A stretch of 64,000 nt of DNA from Luteimonas marina. GTDB taxonomy: Bacteria; Pseudomonadota; Gammaproteobacteria; Xanthomonadales; Xanthomonadaceae. The first letter of the stretch is position 1, and every line of letters begins with the position of its first letter. Under the pieces are notes generated by a model. That model saw nothing but the letters and a program-made list of their open reading frames with translations, ran no database searches and was not told where the DNA came from. Shown here in pieces: positions 43,391-52,056 of the stretch. Position numbers and translations under genes: made by a program. The stretch is taken from the NCBI RefSeq assembly GCF_007859325.1, contig NZ_VOHK01000001.1, forward strand, positions 248,001 through 312,000, in the 5' to 3' direction.

Positions 43391-44560
43391 CTACTTCGCG
43401 ACCGGCAGCGACAGATCGGTGTCCGGCTTGATCGCCCCGACCGGCGAAGGCGTCGTCATCAGGTCGTGGTTCCACTTGTCGCCGTCGACCTTGATGTGCG
43501 CGGCCGCGCCGAGCAGTACCGCCTCGATCAGGTTGTGGTTGAGGTACACGTGCAGGCCGGGCTGGTGGAAGGTGTACAGCGCCGCGCCCGCCGAGCCGCC
43601 GCGGATGAACCAGGTCTCGAGGTCCTTGAGCGGGGCGTTGTTGAACTTGCCTTCTTCCCACACGTAGTCGCCGTGGCCGCCGATCAGGTGCGGACGGGTA
43701 TCGCGGTTGGCCTGCGAGTGCACCAGCAGCAGCGTCTCGCCGACCTTGCTGGTCATCGCGTTGTCGCCGGCCAGCGCGCCGACGGCGCCGTTGAAGACGA
43801 TGTGCGAAGGCACCAGCCCCTTCATCGCGGCGAGCGTGTCGGGCAGCGATTCGGCGTGCGAGGCGTAGGACTTGAAGTTGCCGTTGGCGTCGCGCGGGAT
43901 GTAGAACTCGGTCTCGCCGACGTAATAGGCGCGGTCGTAGCGCAGCGGCTTGCCGTCGCCGTCCTTCAGGCCGTCGCGCGGCAGCACCATGATCGTGCCG
44001 TGCATGCCGGCGACCACGTGCCACGGCGTCATCGGGCCGCCCGGGGCGCAGTGGTAGACGAAGGTGCCCGGGCGCGTGGCCTTCCAGCGCAGGGTGACTT
44101 CCTCGCCGGGCTGGATGACGGTCAGGTCGCCGCCGCCGAGCGCGCCGGTCGCGGCGTGGAAGTCGATGTTGTGCGGCATCGCGTTGCTGGCGAGGTTGAC
44201 CAGGGTCACTTCGACGTAGTCGCCCTCGTGCACCACCATCAGCGGGCCGGGGATCGAGCCGCCGAAGGTCATCGCGTGCATCTTCGTGCCTTCGCCGTCG
44301 ATCACGATTTCCTCCTCGACAATCGGCAGGGTGAACTGCACCACCTTCGGCCCGCCTTTGGCGACCTGGTCGTGGTCGTGGACGAACGGCGGCCGCTTGA
44401 GCTGGACCTGCTGGCGGGGCAGGGCGGCCAGGTCGGAGGCCTGGTCGAGGGTCGCGTTGACGAGTTCGAGCGCGTCGACGGCGTGCGCGGGCGAGGGTGC
44501 GCCGGCGGCGGCCGCGAGCGCGAGGGCCGATGCCAGTACGCTTGTCTGCAGCAGTTTCAT
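43391..44560 (-). CDS. nirK: Copper-containing nitrite reductase
   Basis: NirK, 389 aa, reduces nitrite to NO in the periplasm. A signal peptide ([20 protein letters not shown] ... AHA) precedes two cupredoxin domains. Type 1 copper ligands are in [10 protein letters not shown] (His), YHCAPGG (Cys) and [11 protein letters not shown] (His, Met). Type 2 ligands are the second His of MPHNIDFH, the His of YHC and the His in [13 protein letters not shown]; catalytic Asp is in HNIDFH and His in [12 protein letters not shown]. No fused cytochrome or extra cupredoxin. The -10 CACGAT and 30-nt leader follow from the box at 44625. Confidence 0.97.
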   Translation of the reverse strand: MKLLQTSVLASALALAAAAGAPSPAHAVDALELVNATLDQASDLAALPRQQVQLKRPPFVHDHDQVAKGGPKVVQFTLPIVEEEIVIDGEGTKMHAMTFGGSIPGPLMVVHEGDYVEVTLVNLASNAMPHNIDFHAATGALGGGDLTVIQPGEEVTLRWKATRPGTFVYHCAPGGPMTPWHVVAGMHGTIMVLPRDGLKDGDGKPLRYDRAYYVGETEFYIPRDANGNFKSYASHAESLPDTLAAMKGLVPSHIVFNGAVGALAGDNAMTSKVGETLLLVHSQANRDTRPHLIGGHGDYVWEEGKFNNAPLKDLETWFIRGGSAGAALYTFHQPGLHVYLNHNLIEAVLLGAAAHIKVDGDKWNHDLMTTPSPVGAIKPDTDLSLPVAK

Positions 44561-44624
44561 GGGAGGCTCCTGATGTGCTCCGTGGTGTCTGGAGCCATCG
44601 TGGAACCGGGCCTTGCGGCGACCA

Positions 44625-44638
44625 TTGATCGAGATCAA
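44625..44638 (-). promoter_or_regulatory. Perfect FNR/Anr box, nirK promoter-proximal
   Basis: TTGATcgagATCAA is an exact consensus match. A class II start is predicted at 44590, with CACGAT (minus strand, 44597-44602) as the -10 and ggagcctccc as the ribosome site before the ATG at 44560. Confidence 0.9.
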
Positions 44639-44684
44639 TCCCGGCGCGCGGATGCTGCCTTGCGGGCGGGAGAGTGCAACGCGC

Positions 44685-44698
44685 TTGACATGGATCAA
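44685..44698 (-). promoter_or_regulatory. Second FNR/Dnr-type box, exactly 60 bp upstream
   Basis: TTGACatggATCAA lies centred at -101.5 relative to the predicted nirK start, just after the patatin-gene stop. The tandem arrangement suggests binding of two family members (O2 and NO sensing) or of two FNR dimers. Confidence 0.75.
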
Positions 44699-44704
44699 GC
44701 GCAC

Positions 44705-45748
44705 TCAGCCGCAGGGCTTGTCCTTCGCGAACGGGTTGAGCCGGCGCACCCAGCTGTCGCCGCAGTCGATGTCGACCGGTGCCTGCGCCGCGGCCTGGAC
44801 GGCCGCCTGTTGCGTCGCCTCGTCGCGCCGCGCCTGCTCGACGGCGGCGATCCTCGCGCGGATCTGCGGCAGCGCCGCCAGCGCCGCGCGTTCGCCTTCG
44901 AGGATGGCGGCGTTGCGCTGCTCGAAGCTGACCGGGCCGATCTCGTTGACCTGCGGCTGGATCACCACGTCGGCGCGCGCCAGCTCCTGCCGGCCGAGGG
45001 TCTGGCCCATGATCGTGATCGACTGGTTGACGATGCCGGCCATGCCGGTGGGCGTGCGGCCGCCGGCCTTGCTGGAGATGTCGATGGCGATGACCAGGTC
45101 GGCGCCGAGCTGGCGCGCGGCGTCCACCGGCACCGGGCTGACCACGCCGCCGTCGACGTAGCTGCGCTCGCCGATGCGCACCGGCTCGAACACGCCCGGC
45201 ACGCTGCTCGAGGCGCGCACCGCCTGCCCGGTGTTGCCGCGCACGAACACCACGCGGTCGCCGGTGTCCAGACGGGTGGCGACGGCGGCGAAGGGCTTCT
45301 TCATGCGCTCGATCGGCAGCCGGCCCACTTCGCCGTTGACGTAGTCCTGCAGCGCCTGGCCCTGTACCAGCCCGCCGGAGAACAGGCGCACGTCGCGCAG
45401 CGTGGATTCGTCCAGCGCCATCGCGCGCTCCTGCATGCGGAATGGATCCATGCCGCTGGCGTAGAGCGCGCCGACCACGCTGCCGGCGCTGGTGCCGGCG
45501 ACGACGTCGGCGCGGATGCCGTTGGCCTCGAGCATCTTGATCGCACCGATGTGGGCGAAGCCCTTGGCCGCACCGCCGCCGAGGGCGAAGCCGATGCGCA
45601 GCGGCGGAGCCTGCGGCGCGGGTGCGACGACGGCCGGGGCGGGCGGCGGATCGGCGCGGGTCGCGTCACGGCCGCCGCAGGCGGCGAGTGCGGCGAGCAG
45701 CAGGCCGGCGACAAACGAACGACAGGGAAGGCGGGCGGGCAGGCGCAT
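44705..45748 (-). CDS. Patatin-like phospholipase lipoprotein
   Basis: The 347-residue protein has a lipoprotein signal ending in the lipobox LLLAALAACGG, then a patatin domain. The oxyanion loop is GFALGGGAAKGFAHIG, the nucleophile is in AGTSAGSVVGALYASG and the catalytic Asp in YVDGGVVSPVPV. These enzymes hydrolyse acyl lipids. A Cys-containing C-terminal tail (DCGDSWVRRLNPFAKDKPCG) follows. It is on the same strand as nirK and just upstream, but two FNR-type boxes lie between them, so nirK has its own promoter. Confidence 0.92.
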   Translation of the reverse strand: MRLPARLPCRSFVAGLLLAALAACGGRDATRADPPPAPAVVAPAPQAPPLRIGFALGGGAAKGFAHIGAIKMLEANGIRADVVAGTSAGSVVGALYASGMDPFRMQERAMALDESTLRDVRLFSGGLVQGQALQDYVNGEVGRLPIERMKKPFAAVATRLDTGDRVVFVRGNTGQAVRASSSVPGVFEPVRIGERSYVDGGVVSPVPVDAARQLGADLVIAIDISSKAGGRTPTGMAGIVNQSITIMGQTLGRQELARADVVIQPQVNEIGPVSFEQRNAAILEGERAALAALPQIRARIAAVEQARRDEATQQAAVQAAAQAPVDIDCGDSWVRRLNPFAKDKPCG

Positions 45749-45916
45749 GGCGGGTCGCGGGCGGGAAGCGTCGGCAGCATAGCCGCCGCCGGCCTGTCGC
45801 CAGCTGAAGCGGAGTCCGGACAAGAGCGATTCCGGTCCAGACACGAATCGTCATTCCCGATCAGGCGGCACGGTCCCGAAGCGGGGGACCGCAACCTGTC
45901 ATTCCGGTATCCGACC

Positions 45917-46043
45917 TGTCATTTCGACCGAAGGGAGAAATCTCCGGCCCGGGGATGCGAACCGGAAACAGCTGCAGGAGGGGTCTCGACAGGACGGTCG
46001 GGCTTCGGCGTTGCGGAGATTTCTCCCTTCGGTCGAAATGACA
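45917..46043. repeat. Paired inverted repeat, family B (127 bp)
   Basis: TGTCATTTCGACCGAAGGGA with GAAATCT and the inverse AGATTTCTCCCTTCGGTCGA with AATGACA flank a ~70-bp centre. Flanking half-copies (CATTCC..., CGGTCGAACGACAGG) suggest nested or decayed elements. Confidence 0.88.
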
Positions 46044-46185
46044 GGCTTCGGTCGAACGACAGGCGGGAAGGTGTGCCTGAAGCCCTGTCAGCGCACGGGA
46101 TTAAGTCGGGCGGGGGCGCCCGCATCGATGACAGGCCCCAACCCCCTTGAAAGCAAAAGCCGCCCGAAGGCGGCTTCTGGAATGG

Positions 46186-46261
<76 letters not shown>

Positions 46262-46275
46262 ACGGCAGGCGGCGA

Positions 46276-47409
46276 TTATACGGATGTCGCGCTGGCCTCG
46301 CCAGCCACCTCCAGCAGCGGCGACAGCGACGGTTCGAGTTCGGCGCGGCGCCAGCCCGAGAGCACGCCCGGCCAGTCCTCGCCGTCGAGCAGGGTCTCCA
46401 GCCAGCGGCGCGAGGCCAGCACGCCGTCGGGCAGGCCGAGTTCGACGCTGCGCGCGGACACCGCGTCCTGCAGCCGCCGCAGGGCCTTGCGGTCGCGTTC
46501 GCTGGTGCGCGGCGCGGGCGCGTCGTCCTCGTCCGGCAGGGGCGTGTCGAGCGCGGTCCAGATCGCGGCGGCGAGCTTGCGCGGGGACCTGGGGTGCGCG
46601 TCGAGCAGGCGTTCGAGCTCGCCGCGGTCGCGCGGCGCTTCGCGCGCGAGCGTGGTCGCGAGTTCGTTGTCCAGCACCCAGTTGCGCGGGCGGTCGCTGC
46701 GCCGCGCCTGCACGTCGCGCCAGCGCAGCAGGCGCAGCAGGCGGCGGCGGCCGTCGTCGTCGAGGAACTGCGCGCTGCGCAGCGACAGGTGCGGCCAGCG
46801 TTCGCCGTCGTCGCTGCGGGCGTTGTCGACCATCCGCGCGCAGTCCTCGGCGAACCAGCCGTCGCGCCCGAGCGCGCGCAGCTTCGCGTCCAGCGCGTCG
46901 TGCACGGCGAACAGGTGGCGCACGTCGTCCGCGGCGTAGGCCAGCTGCGCCGGCGACAGCGGACGCTTCATCCAGTCCGAGCGCGTCTCGCCCTTGTCGA
47001 CCGCGATGCCGAGCAGGTCCTGCACCAGGCGCTGGTAGCCCAGGCCCGCGCCGACGCCGGCCAGCGCGGCGGCGATCTGGGTGTCGAACAGCGGGTCGGG
47101 GACCACGCCGCAGGCGTGCTGGAACGCGACCAGGTCCTCGCTCGCGCTGTGCATGATCTTGAGGATCGAGGTGTCCGCCAGCAGCGGCCCGAGCGCGTCG
47201 GTCATGCCCGGTGCGAGCATGTCGAGCAGCAGGATGGTCGGCGCATCGGCCGAGGGGACCTCGATCGCGACCTGCGCCAGCGACAGCTGCGGCCAGTAGG
47301 TCCGCTCGCGGATGAATTCGGTATCGACCGCGACGCGCTTGCCGGCGTTTGCGAGATGGGTCTGGAGGAGGGCGGGGTCGGTGACCCAGAGCGCTGGCGA
47401 TGACGACAT
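46276..47409 (-). CDS. rnd: Ribonuclease D
   Basis: RNase D, 377 aa, trims tRNA 3' ends. The DEDD exonuclease domain has [15 protein letters not shown] (Asp, Glu), [11 protein letters not shown] (Asp), and [16 protein letters not shown] (Tyr/Asp). Two HRDC-like helical regions follow ([32 protein letters not shown]). It ends 14 bp before tRNA-Ala(CGC) on the same strand. Confidence 0.96.
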   Translation of the reverse strand: MSSSPALWVTDPALLQTHLANAGKRVAVDTEFIRERTYWPQLSLAQVAIEVPSADAPTILLLDMLAPGMTDALGPLLADTSILKIMHSASEDLVAFQHACGVVPDPLFDTQIAAALAGVGAGLGYQRLVQDLLGIAVDKGETRSDWMKRPLSPAQLAYAADDVRHLFAVHDALDAKLRALGRDGWFAEDCARMVDNARSDDGERWPHLSLRSAQFLDDDGRRRLLRLLRWRDVQARRSDRPRNWVLDNELATTLAREAPRDRGELERLLDAHPRSPRKLAAAIWTALDTPLPDEDDAPAPRTSERDRKALRRLQDAVSARSVELGLPDGVLASRRWLETLLDGEDWPGVLSGWRRAELEPSLSPLLEVAGEASATSV

Positions 47410-47519
47410 GGGGCCGCAGCCTAACGGCGCATGGGTCGTCGTGGCAATCCTGAAGCGGTGCGGAGTGCCGCATCCACCGGGTTTCGCGCGCCTTGGCGCG
47501 ATGGCTTAATCTGGTACGG

Positions 47520-49391
47520 ATGCTATCGAGGGAGCCTGGCTTGCGTGGAATCTGGATCGCGTTGGCGTTCTGCGCGGCGTTCTGCGCGGCATGCACGCGC
47601 GACGCCGGCAACGGCGCCCGCCCGCAGGAAGACGCGGCGTCCGCGGACGCCGCGGAAGGCAGCGTCACCATCAGCGGCGACGACCGCGACGCCGCGGGCC
47701 TGACCTGGCCGGTGCCGGCGGTCGAGGCCACGGAGGAGAACGCGGCCGAACTGCGCCGGCGCGCGACGGCCGCGCTGTCCGAAGGCCGCCTGCACGAGGA
47801 TGCGGACGCCGCGATCCCGATCTATCTCGCGCTGTCGACCCTGCCCGACCACGCCCGGTTCGCGGAAGCGGGCCTGCAGCGTGCGCTGCCGCGGGTGCTG
47901 GCGCGCGGCGACGAGGCGCTCACCGGGGCGGACGAGGACATCGAGGCGCTGCGGCGCGCCGCGCAGCTGGCGGCGGTGGCGCGCACGGTCGATGCCGAAG
48001 ACGCGGCGGTGGTCGACTTCCTGCAGCGGCTCGACCTCGCCGAGCGCGTCCGGGCGCTCAACGAGGCCGGCGAGAAGGCGCTCGCCGCCGGCACGCTCGG
48101 CGAAACCGGCGGCGGCGCGCTGGCCGCCTTCCGCGAGGCGCTCGAACTGCATCCCCGGCAGCCGCGCGCCCGGCAGGGCATGGCCGCGGTCGAGAGCGCG
48201 CTGATCCGGCGCGCCGAGGACGCGGCGCAGGCGGCGGATTTCGAGCTCGCCCAGCGCTGGCTGGCGCACGCGGCGGAAGTGCGCCCGGATGAGGGCATGG
48301 AAACCGTGACTGACGCGCTGGCCCGCGTCGCGCAACTGCGCGCCACGCGCGTCACGCGACTGCGCGACCTCGGCATCGCGGCGCTGCCGAAGTTCGGCGG
48401 CGTCGATCTCGCGCGCCGCCACCTGGTGGAGATGCTGCGCATCGCGCGCCCGGGCGACCCGGCCGCGGCCGAACTGCGCGAGCGCATCGACCTGGCGGTG
48501 CACTACGGCCTGTACGCGCCCGGCCAGGTGTTCACCGACGCGCTGCAGACCGGCGGCCGCGGCCCGCAGATGGCGGTGGTGCCGCACGGCGCGTTCACCA
48601 TGGGCGCGGCCGACGGCGAACGCGACGCCAGCGACTACGAGCGGCCCGCGCATCCGATCCGCTTCGGGCGCGGCTTCGGCATGTCGATCCGCGAGATCAC
48701 CGTTGGCGAATTCCGCCGCTTCATCGCGGCCACCGGGCACCGCACCCGCGCCGAACGCCGCGGCTTCTCGATGGTCTACGACGAGCGCAGCGGCAATTTC
48801 GTGCGCCGCAGCGGCGTCGGCTGGCATTCGGACTACCTCGGCGTGCCGGCCGACGACGGCCTGCCGGTGCTGCACGTCAGCGCCCGCGACGCCCAGGCCT
48901 ACGTGGAATGGCTGGCCGAGCAGACCGGCCGGCGCTATCGCCTGCCGAGCGAGGCGGAGTTCGAATACGCGCTGCGCGCCGGCGGCAGCGGCCGCTATCC
49001 CTGGGGCGACGGGCCGCCGTCGCCGGGGCAGGCCAACACCACCGGCGCGAACGACCGTTCCCCCGCCGGCCGGACCTGGGCGAACGCGTTCCCCGACTAC
49101 GGCGACGGCCACTGGGGACCGGCCCCGGTCGGCAGCATGGCGGCCAATTCATGGGGCCTGCACGACCTCGATGGCAACGTCAGCGAATGGGTGGCCGATT
49201 GCTGGCACCATAGCTACCGGCGGGCGCCGAAGGACGGCTCGGCCTGGGTCAATCCCGGCTGCCGCGACCAGGTCATCCGCGGCGGCTCCTGGGCGAGTTC
49301 GCCGGCGCAGACGCGCTCGGCGTGGCGGGCCCCGGCATCGGTGGATACCACCAATGCGCGGATCGGTTTCCGCGTGGTGCGTGATTTGTAA
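47520..49391 (+). CDS. SUMF1/FGE-fold lipoprotein without the catalytic cysteines
   Basis: The 623-residue product has a signal peptide ending in a lipobox (ALAFCAAFCAACTRD), a helical repeat region (~60-350, Ala/Glu/Arg-rich, TPR-like) and a C-terminal formylglycine-generating-enzyme fold (~355-620: MAVVPHGAFTMGAADGERDASDYERPAHPIRF, YRLPSEAEFEYALRAGG, DLDGNVSEWVADCWHHSY, VIRGGSWASSPAQTRSAWRAP). True FGE needs cysteines after RGGSW; here Ser/Ala/Gln occupy those positions, so sulfatase activation is unlikely. ATG 47520 is used; TTG at 47538 is possible. Confidence 0.88.
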   Translation: MLSREPGLRGIWIALAFCAAFCAACTRDAGNGARPQEDAASADAAEGSVTISGDDRDAAGLTWPVPAVEATEENAAELRRRATAALSEGRLHEDADAAIPIYLALSTLPDHARFAEAGLQRALPRVLARGDEALTGADEDIEALRRAAQLAAVARTVDAEDAAVVDFLQRLDLAERVRALNEAGEKALAAGTLGETGGGALAAFREALELHPRQPRARQGMAAVESALIRRAEDAAQAADFELAQRWLAHAAEVRPDEGMETVTDALARVAQLRATRVTRLRDLGIAALPKFGGVDLARRHLVEMLRIARPGDPAAAELRERIDLAVHYGLYAPGQVFTDALQTGGRGPQMAVVPHGAFTMGAADGERDASDYERPAHPIRFGRGFGMSIREITVGEFRRFIAATGHRTRAERRGFSMVYDERSGNFVRRSGVGWHSDYLGVPADDGLPVLHVSARDAQAYVEWLAEQTGRRYRLPSEAEFEYALRAGGSGRYPWGDGPPSPGQANTTGANDRSPAGRTWANAFPDYGDGHWGPAPVGSMAANSWGLHDLDGNVSEWVADCWHHSYRRAPKDGSAWVNPGCRDQVIRGGSWASSPAQTRSAWRAPASVDTTNARIGFRVVRDL

Positions 49392-49410
49392 GGCCTGGAG
49401 AAACGACACG

Positions 49411-50301
49411 ATGCGACGCGATCCTTTCGGCGGAAGCCAGCAACAGCCCTCCGCGCGCCGGCGCGGCATCAATCCGCGCTTCCTGATCCTGCTGCTGTTC
49501 GCCGGCTACGGCGTCTACTACTACTTCTCCAACCAGTCGATCGACGCGGTCACCGGCGAGTCGGTGCTGATCGACAAGTCGCTGTCGATCGAGGACGAGA
49601 AGTCGCTGGGCCTGCAGGCCTACCAGGAGATCCTGCAGCAGGAGCGGCCGGTCGATCCGAATTCGCAGATCGCGCAGCAGGTGCGCAGCATCGCGCAGCG
49701 GCTGATCGCCAAGGTGCCCGAGGTCGAGGCGGCGCTGGCGGCCGAGCACAACCAGGCGGCGCCCACGTTCTCGCGCGGCTTCGAATGGGAGGTCAATGTC
49801 ATCCAGTCCGAGCAGGCCAACGCCTTCTGCCTGCCCGGCGGCAAGATGGCGGTCTACACCGGACTGGTGCCGGTGGCGCAGAACGAGAACGCGATGGCGG
49901 TGGTGATGGGCCACGAGATCGCCCATGCCCTGCTGCGGCACGGCGCGCAACGCATGGCGCAGCAGAAGCTGAGCCAGGTGGGGCAGATGGCCGGCGCGAT
50001 GAGCGGCATGGATCCGCAGCAGCAGCAGATGATCATGGCCGCGATGGGCTACGGCTACCTGCTGCCGTACGCGCGCAAGCACGAGACCCAGGCCGACGAG
50101 GTCGGACTGATGCTCGCCGCCGCGGCCTGCTTCGACCCGCGCGAGTCGGTGCCGCTGTGGGAGCGCATGAGCGAGGCCAGCGGTGGCCAGGCGCCGCCCG
50201 AGTTCTCCTCGACGCATCCCAACCCGGGCACGCGCATCGCCAACCTGCAGTCGCTGATGCCCAAGGCGCTGGAGTACCGCCAGCGGTTCTGCAAGCAATG
50301 A
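49411..50301 (+). CDS. M48-family metalloprotease with N-terminal anchor
   Basis: The 296-residue protein has one N-terminal helix (RFLILLLFAGYGVYYYFSN) and an M48 peptidase domain. It has NAFCLPGGKMAVYTGLVP, the zinc motif VVMGHEIAHALLRHGAQR and the third-ligand region HETQADEVGLMLAAAACFDPRESVPLWERM, then STHPNPGTRIANLQSLMPKA. This is the LoiP/YcaL-like envelope quality-control group. It begins 19 bp after the SUMF1-like gene with a ggag site and is probably cotranscribed. Confidence 0.93.
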   Translation: MRRDPFGGSQQQPSARRRGINPRFLILLLFAGYGVYYYFSNQSIDAVTGESVLIDKSLSIEDEKSLGLQAYQEILQQERPVDPNSQIAQQVRSIAQRLIAKVPEVEAALAAEHNQAAPTFSRGFEWEVNVIQSEQANAFCLPGGKMAVYTGLVPVAQNENAMAVVMGHEIAHALLRHGAQRMAQQKLSQVGQMAGAMSGMDPQQQQMIMAAMGYGYLLPYARKHETQADEVGLMLAAAACFDPRESVPLWERMSEASGGQAPPEFSSTHPNPGTRIANLQSLMPKALEYRQRFCKQ

Positions 50302-50313
50302 ACGTGGCCATCT

Positions 50314-50416
50314 TGTAGCGCCTTCAGGCGCTCCCTTCGCGGTCGTAGGTCGGCCCTACGTGGCCGACGCCGTGGCCGCCGATCGCCGGGCGTCGGGGGC
50401 GTAGCCCCGACCTACG
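50314..50416. repeat. Family D half-element plus family E pair
   Basis: TGTAGCGCCTTCAGGCGCTC is a half D element; it is followed by an inverted pair of family E arms (CGTAGGTCGGCCCTACG at 50344 and GCGTAGCCCCGACCTACG ending 50416). It lies between convergent genes. Confidence 0.75.
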
Positions 50417-50443
50417 TGCCATGTCATTGAACGCGAGTGGGTA

Positions 50444-51184
50444 TCAGAACCCCATGTACAGCCCGCCGTTGACGGGGATGTTGGCGCCGGTGATGTAGCC
50501 GGCGTCGTCGGCGCTGAGGAAGGCGACGGTGCGCGCGATCTCCTCCGGCTGCCCGAGCCGGCCCACCGGCACCTTGTCGACGATGCCCTGGCGGATGTCC
50601 TCGGGGATCGCCGCGACCAGCGCGGTCTCGCAGTAGCCCGGCGACACCGAGTTGACGGTCACGCCCTTGCGCGCCACCTCGCGCGCCAGCGCCATCGTGA
50701 AGCCGTGCATGCCGGCCTTGGCCGCGGAGTAGTTGGTCTGGCCGAACTGGCCGGTCTGGCCGTTGACCGAGCTGATGTTGACGATGCGGCCGAAGCCGCG
50801 CCCGCTCATGCCGTCGACCGCGTGCCGGCACAGGTTGAACACGCTGTCGAGGTTGACGTTCATCACCGAATCCCACTGCACGCGATCCATCTTGCGCAGC
50901 GTGGTGTCGCGGGTGATGCCGGCGGCGTTGACCAGGATGTCGAGCGAACCGTGCCGTGCCTGCACCTCGTCCACGAAGGCGCCGCAGGCGTCGAAGTCGG
51001 AGACGTCGAGCGGCGCGAAGCGGATGTCGTGGCCGTCGACCTCGTGCTCGAAGCGCGCGACTCGCTCCGGGTTCGATCCCAGGTCGGCGGCGACGACGCT
51101 GCGTCCGGCGCGGGCGAGCGCGACGCAGATGGCCGTGCCCAGTCCGCCGATGCCGCCGGTGACGACGGCCGTGCGTTTGCTCAT
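50444..51184 (-). CDS. phaB: Acetoacetyl-CoA reductase (PhaB-type SDR), copy 1
   Basis: This 246-residue short-chain dehydrogenase has cofactor loop TGGIGGLGTAICVAL, catalytic Ser in VNISSVNGQTGQFGQTNYSAAKAGMHGF (Tyr-x3-Lys) and SPGYCETALVAAIPEDI. The NGQTGQFGQTNYSAAKAGMHGF segment is characteristic of PhaB enzymes that make 3-hydroxybutyryl-CoA for PHA synthesis. It is about 55% like copy 2 by eye and lies downstream of phaR on the same strand. Confidence 0.88.
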   Translation of the reverse strand: MSKRTAVVTGGIGGLGTAICVALARAGRSVVAADLGSNPERVARFEHEVDGHDIRFAPLDVSDFDACGAFVDEVQARHGSLDILVNAAGITRDTTLRKMDRVQWDSVMNVNLDSVFNLCRHAVDGMSGRGFGRIVNISSVNGQTGQFGQTNYSAAKAGMHGFTMALAREVARKGVTVNSVSPGYCETALVAAIPEDIRQGIVDKVPVGRLGQPEEIARTVAFLSADDAGYITGANIPVNGGLYMGF

Positions 51185-51257
51185 GGTGTTGGCTGGATGC
51201 GGGAGAAGGAGGGAGGCCGGCCGCGGTTCCCCTGCGGCGGGCGGCGGGCGCGGGCGG

Positions 51258-51731
51258 TCAGCGACCGCGGCGATCCGGGTCCGGCTTCTGGCCGACGCTG
51301 CCGATCAGGTTCTTCTGGAATTCCTTCCACAGGTCCATGTTGCGTTCGGTCAGCTGGTTCATCATCGCCCACGGCGTCTGCCCCAGCAGGCCGCCCATCT
51401 GCTGCCGGAACTGCTGCTGCTGGTCCAGGAAGGCCTGCATCGAGTGCTCGAGGTAGTTGCCCATGAAGCCCTGCAGCGAATCGCCGTAGAAACGGATGAT
51501 CTGGCTGAGCAACTGGGTCGACAGCACCGGCTCGCCGTCGGACTCATGCTCGGCGATGATCTGCAGCAGGACCGAGCGGGTGAGGTCATCGCCGGACTTG
51601 GCGTCGCGCACCTCGAATTCCTCGCCGTCGACGATCAGCTGGCGCACGTCCTCGATCGTGATGTAGCTCGAGATCTCGGTGTCGTAGAGGCGGCGGTTGG
51701 GATACTTCTTGATGATGCGCGTCGCGGCCAT
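51258..51731 (-). CDS. phaR: Polyhydroxyalkanoate synthesis repressor PhaR
   Basis: PhaR, 157 aa, represses phasin and PHA genes and binds granules. It has the N-terminal PHB accumulation regulatory domain (RIIKKYPNRRLYDTEISSYITIEDVRQLIVDGEEFEVRDAKSG), a second conserved segment (LTRSVLLQIIAEHES) and a Gln/Met-rich granule-binding C-terminus (FLDQQQQFRQQMGGLLGQTPWAMM). The start MAATRIIKK at 51731 is used. It sits between two phaB genes. Confidence 0.95.
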   Translation of the reverse strand: MAATRIIKKYPNRRLYDTEISSYITIEDVRQLIVDGEEFEVRDAKSGDDLTRSVLLQIIAEHESDGEPVLSTQLLSQIIRFYGDSLQGFMGNYLEHSMQAFLDQQQQFRQQMGGLLGQTPWAMMNQLTERNMDLWKEFQKNLIGSVGQKPDPDRRGR

Positions 51732-51896
51732 GGAGCAAATGCTCAAGTGATGGTGCCGCGCAGCATGGCGCAGCGCAGCACGGCTTGCAAGCCGGCCGGT
51801 TCAGGAGGCAGCGCCGCCGGGCCGGCTGCAGTCCGCGGCGGTCGCCGGAACATGCTGCGCAACATACGCCGGGGTCCGGGCGGTGACCGGCGCAGC

Positions 51897-51921
51897 AAAA
51901 AGGCCGGCGATGCCGGCCTTT
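51897..51921 (-). terminator. Terminator after phaB copy 2
   Basis: AAAAAGGCCGGCGATGCCGG followed by CCTTT; on the minus strand the hairpin ends in a T-run. It separates phaB copy 2 from phaR. Confidence 0.88.
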
Positions 51922-51946
51922 CGCGGTGCAGCCCCAGCCTTCCTGC

Positions 51947-52038
51947 CGTCATCCCGGCGAAAGCCGGGATCCATCCTGATCCTGCCGTTCAATGGCGCCG
52001 GGAACCGCAAATGGATCCCGGCTTTCGCCGGGATGACG
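51947..52038. repeat. Paired inverted repeat, family A (92 bp)
   Basis: Same arms as at 10146 and 61372. It lies between the phaB stop and its terminator, within the 3' untranslated region. Confidence 0.9.
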
Positions 52039-52056
52039 ACCGGGAGGGAGCCCGCC

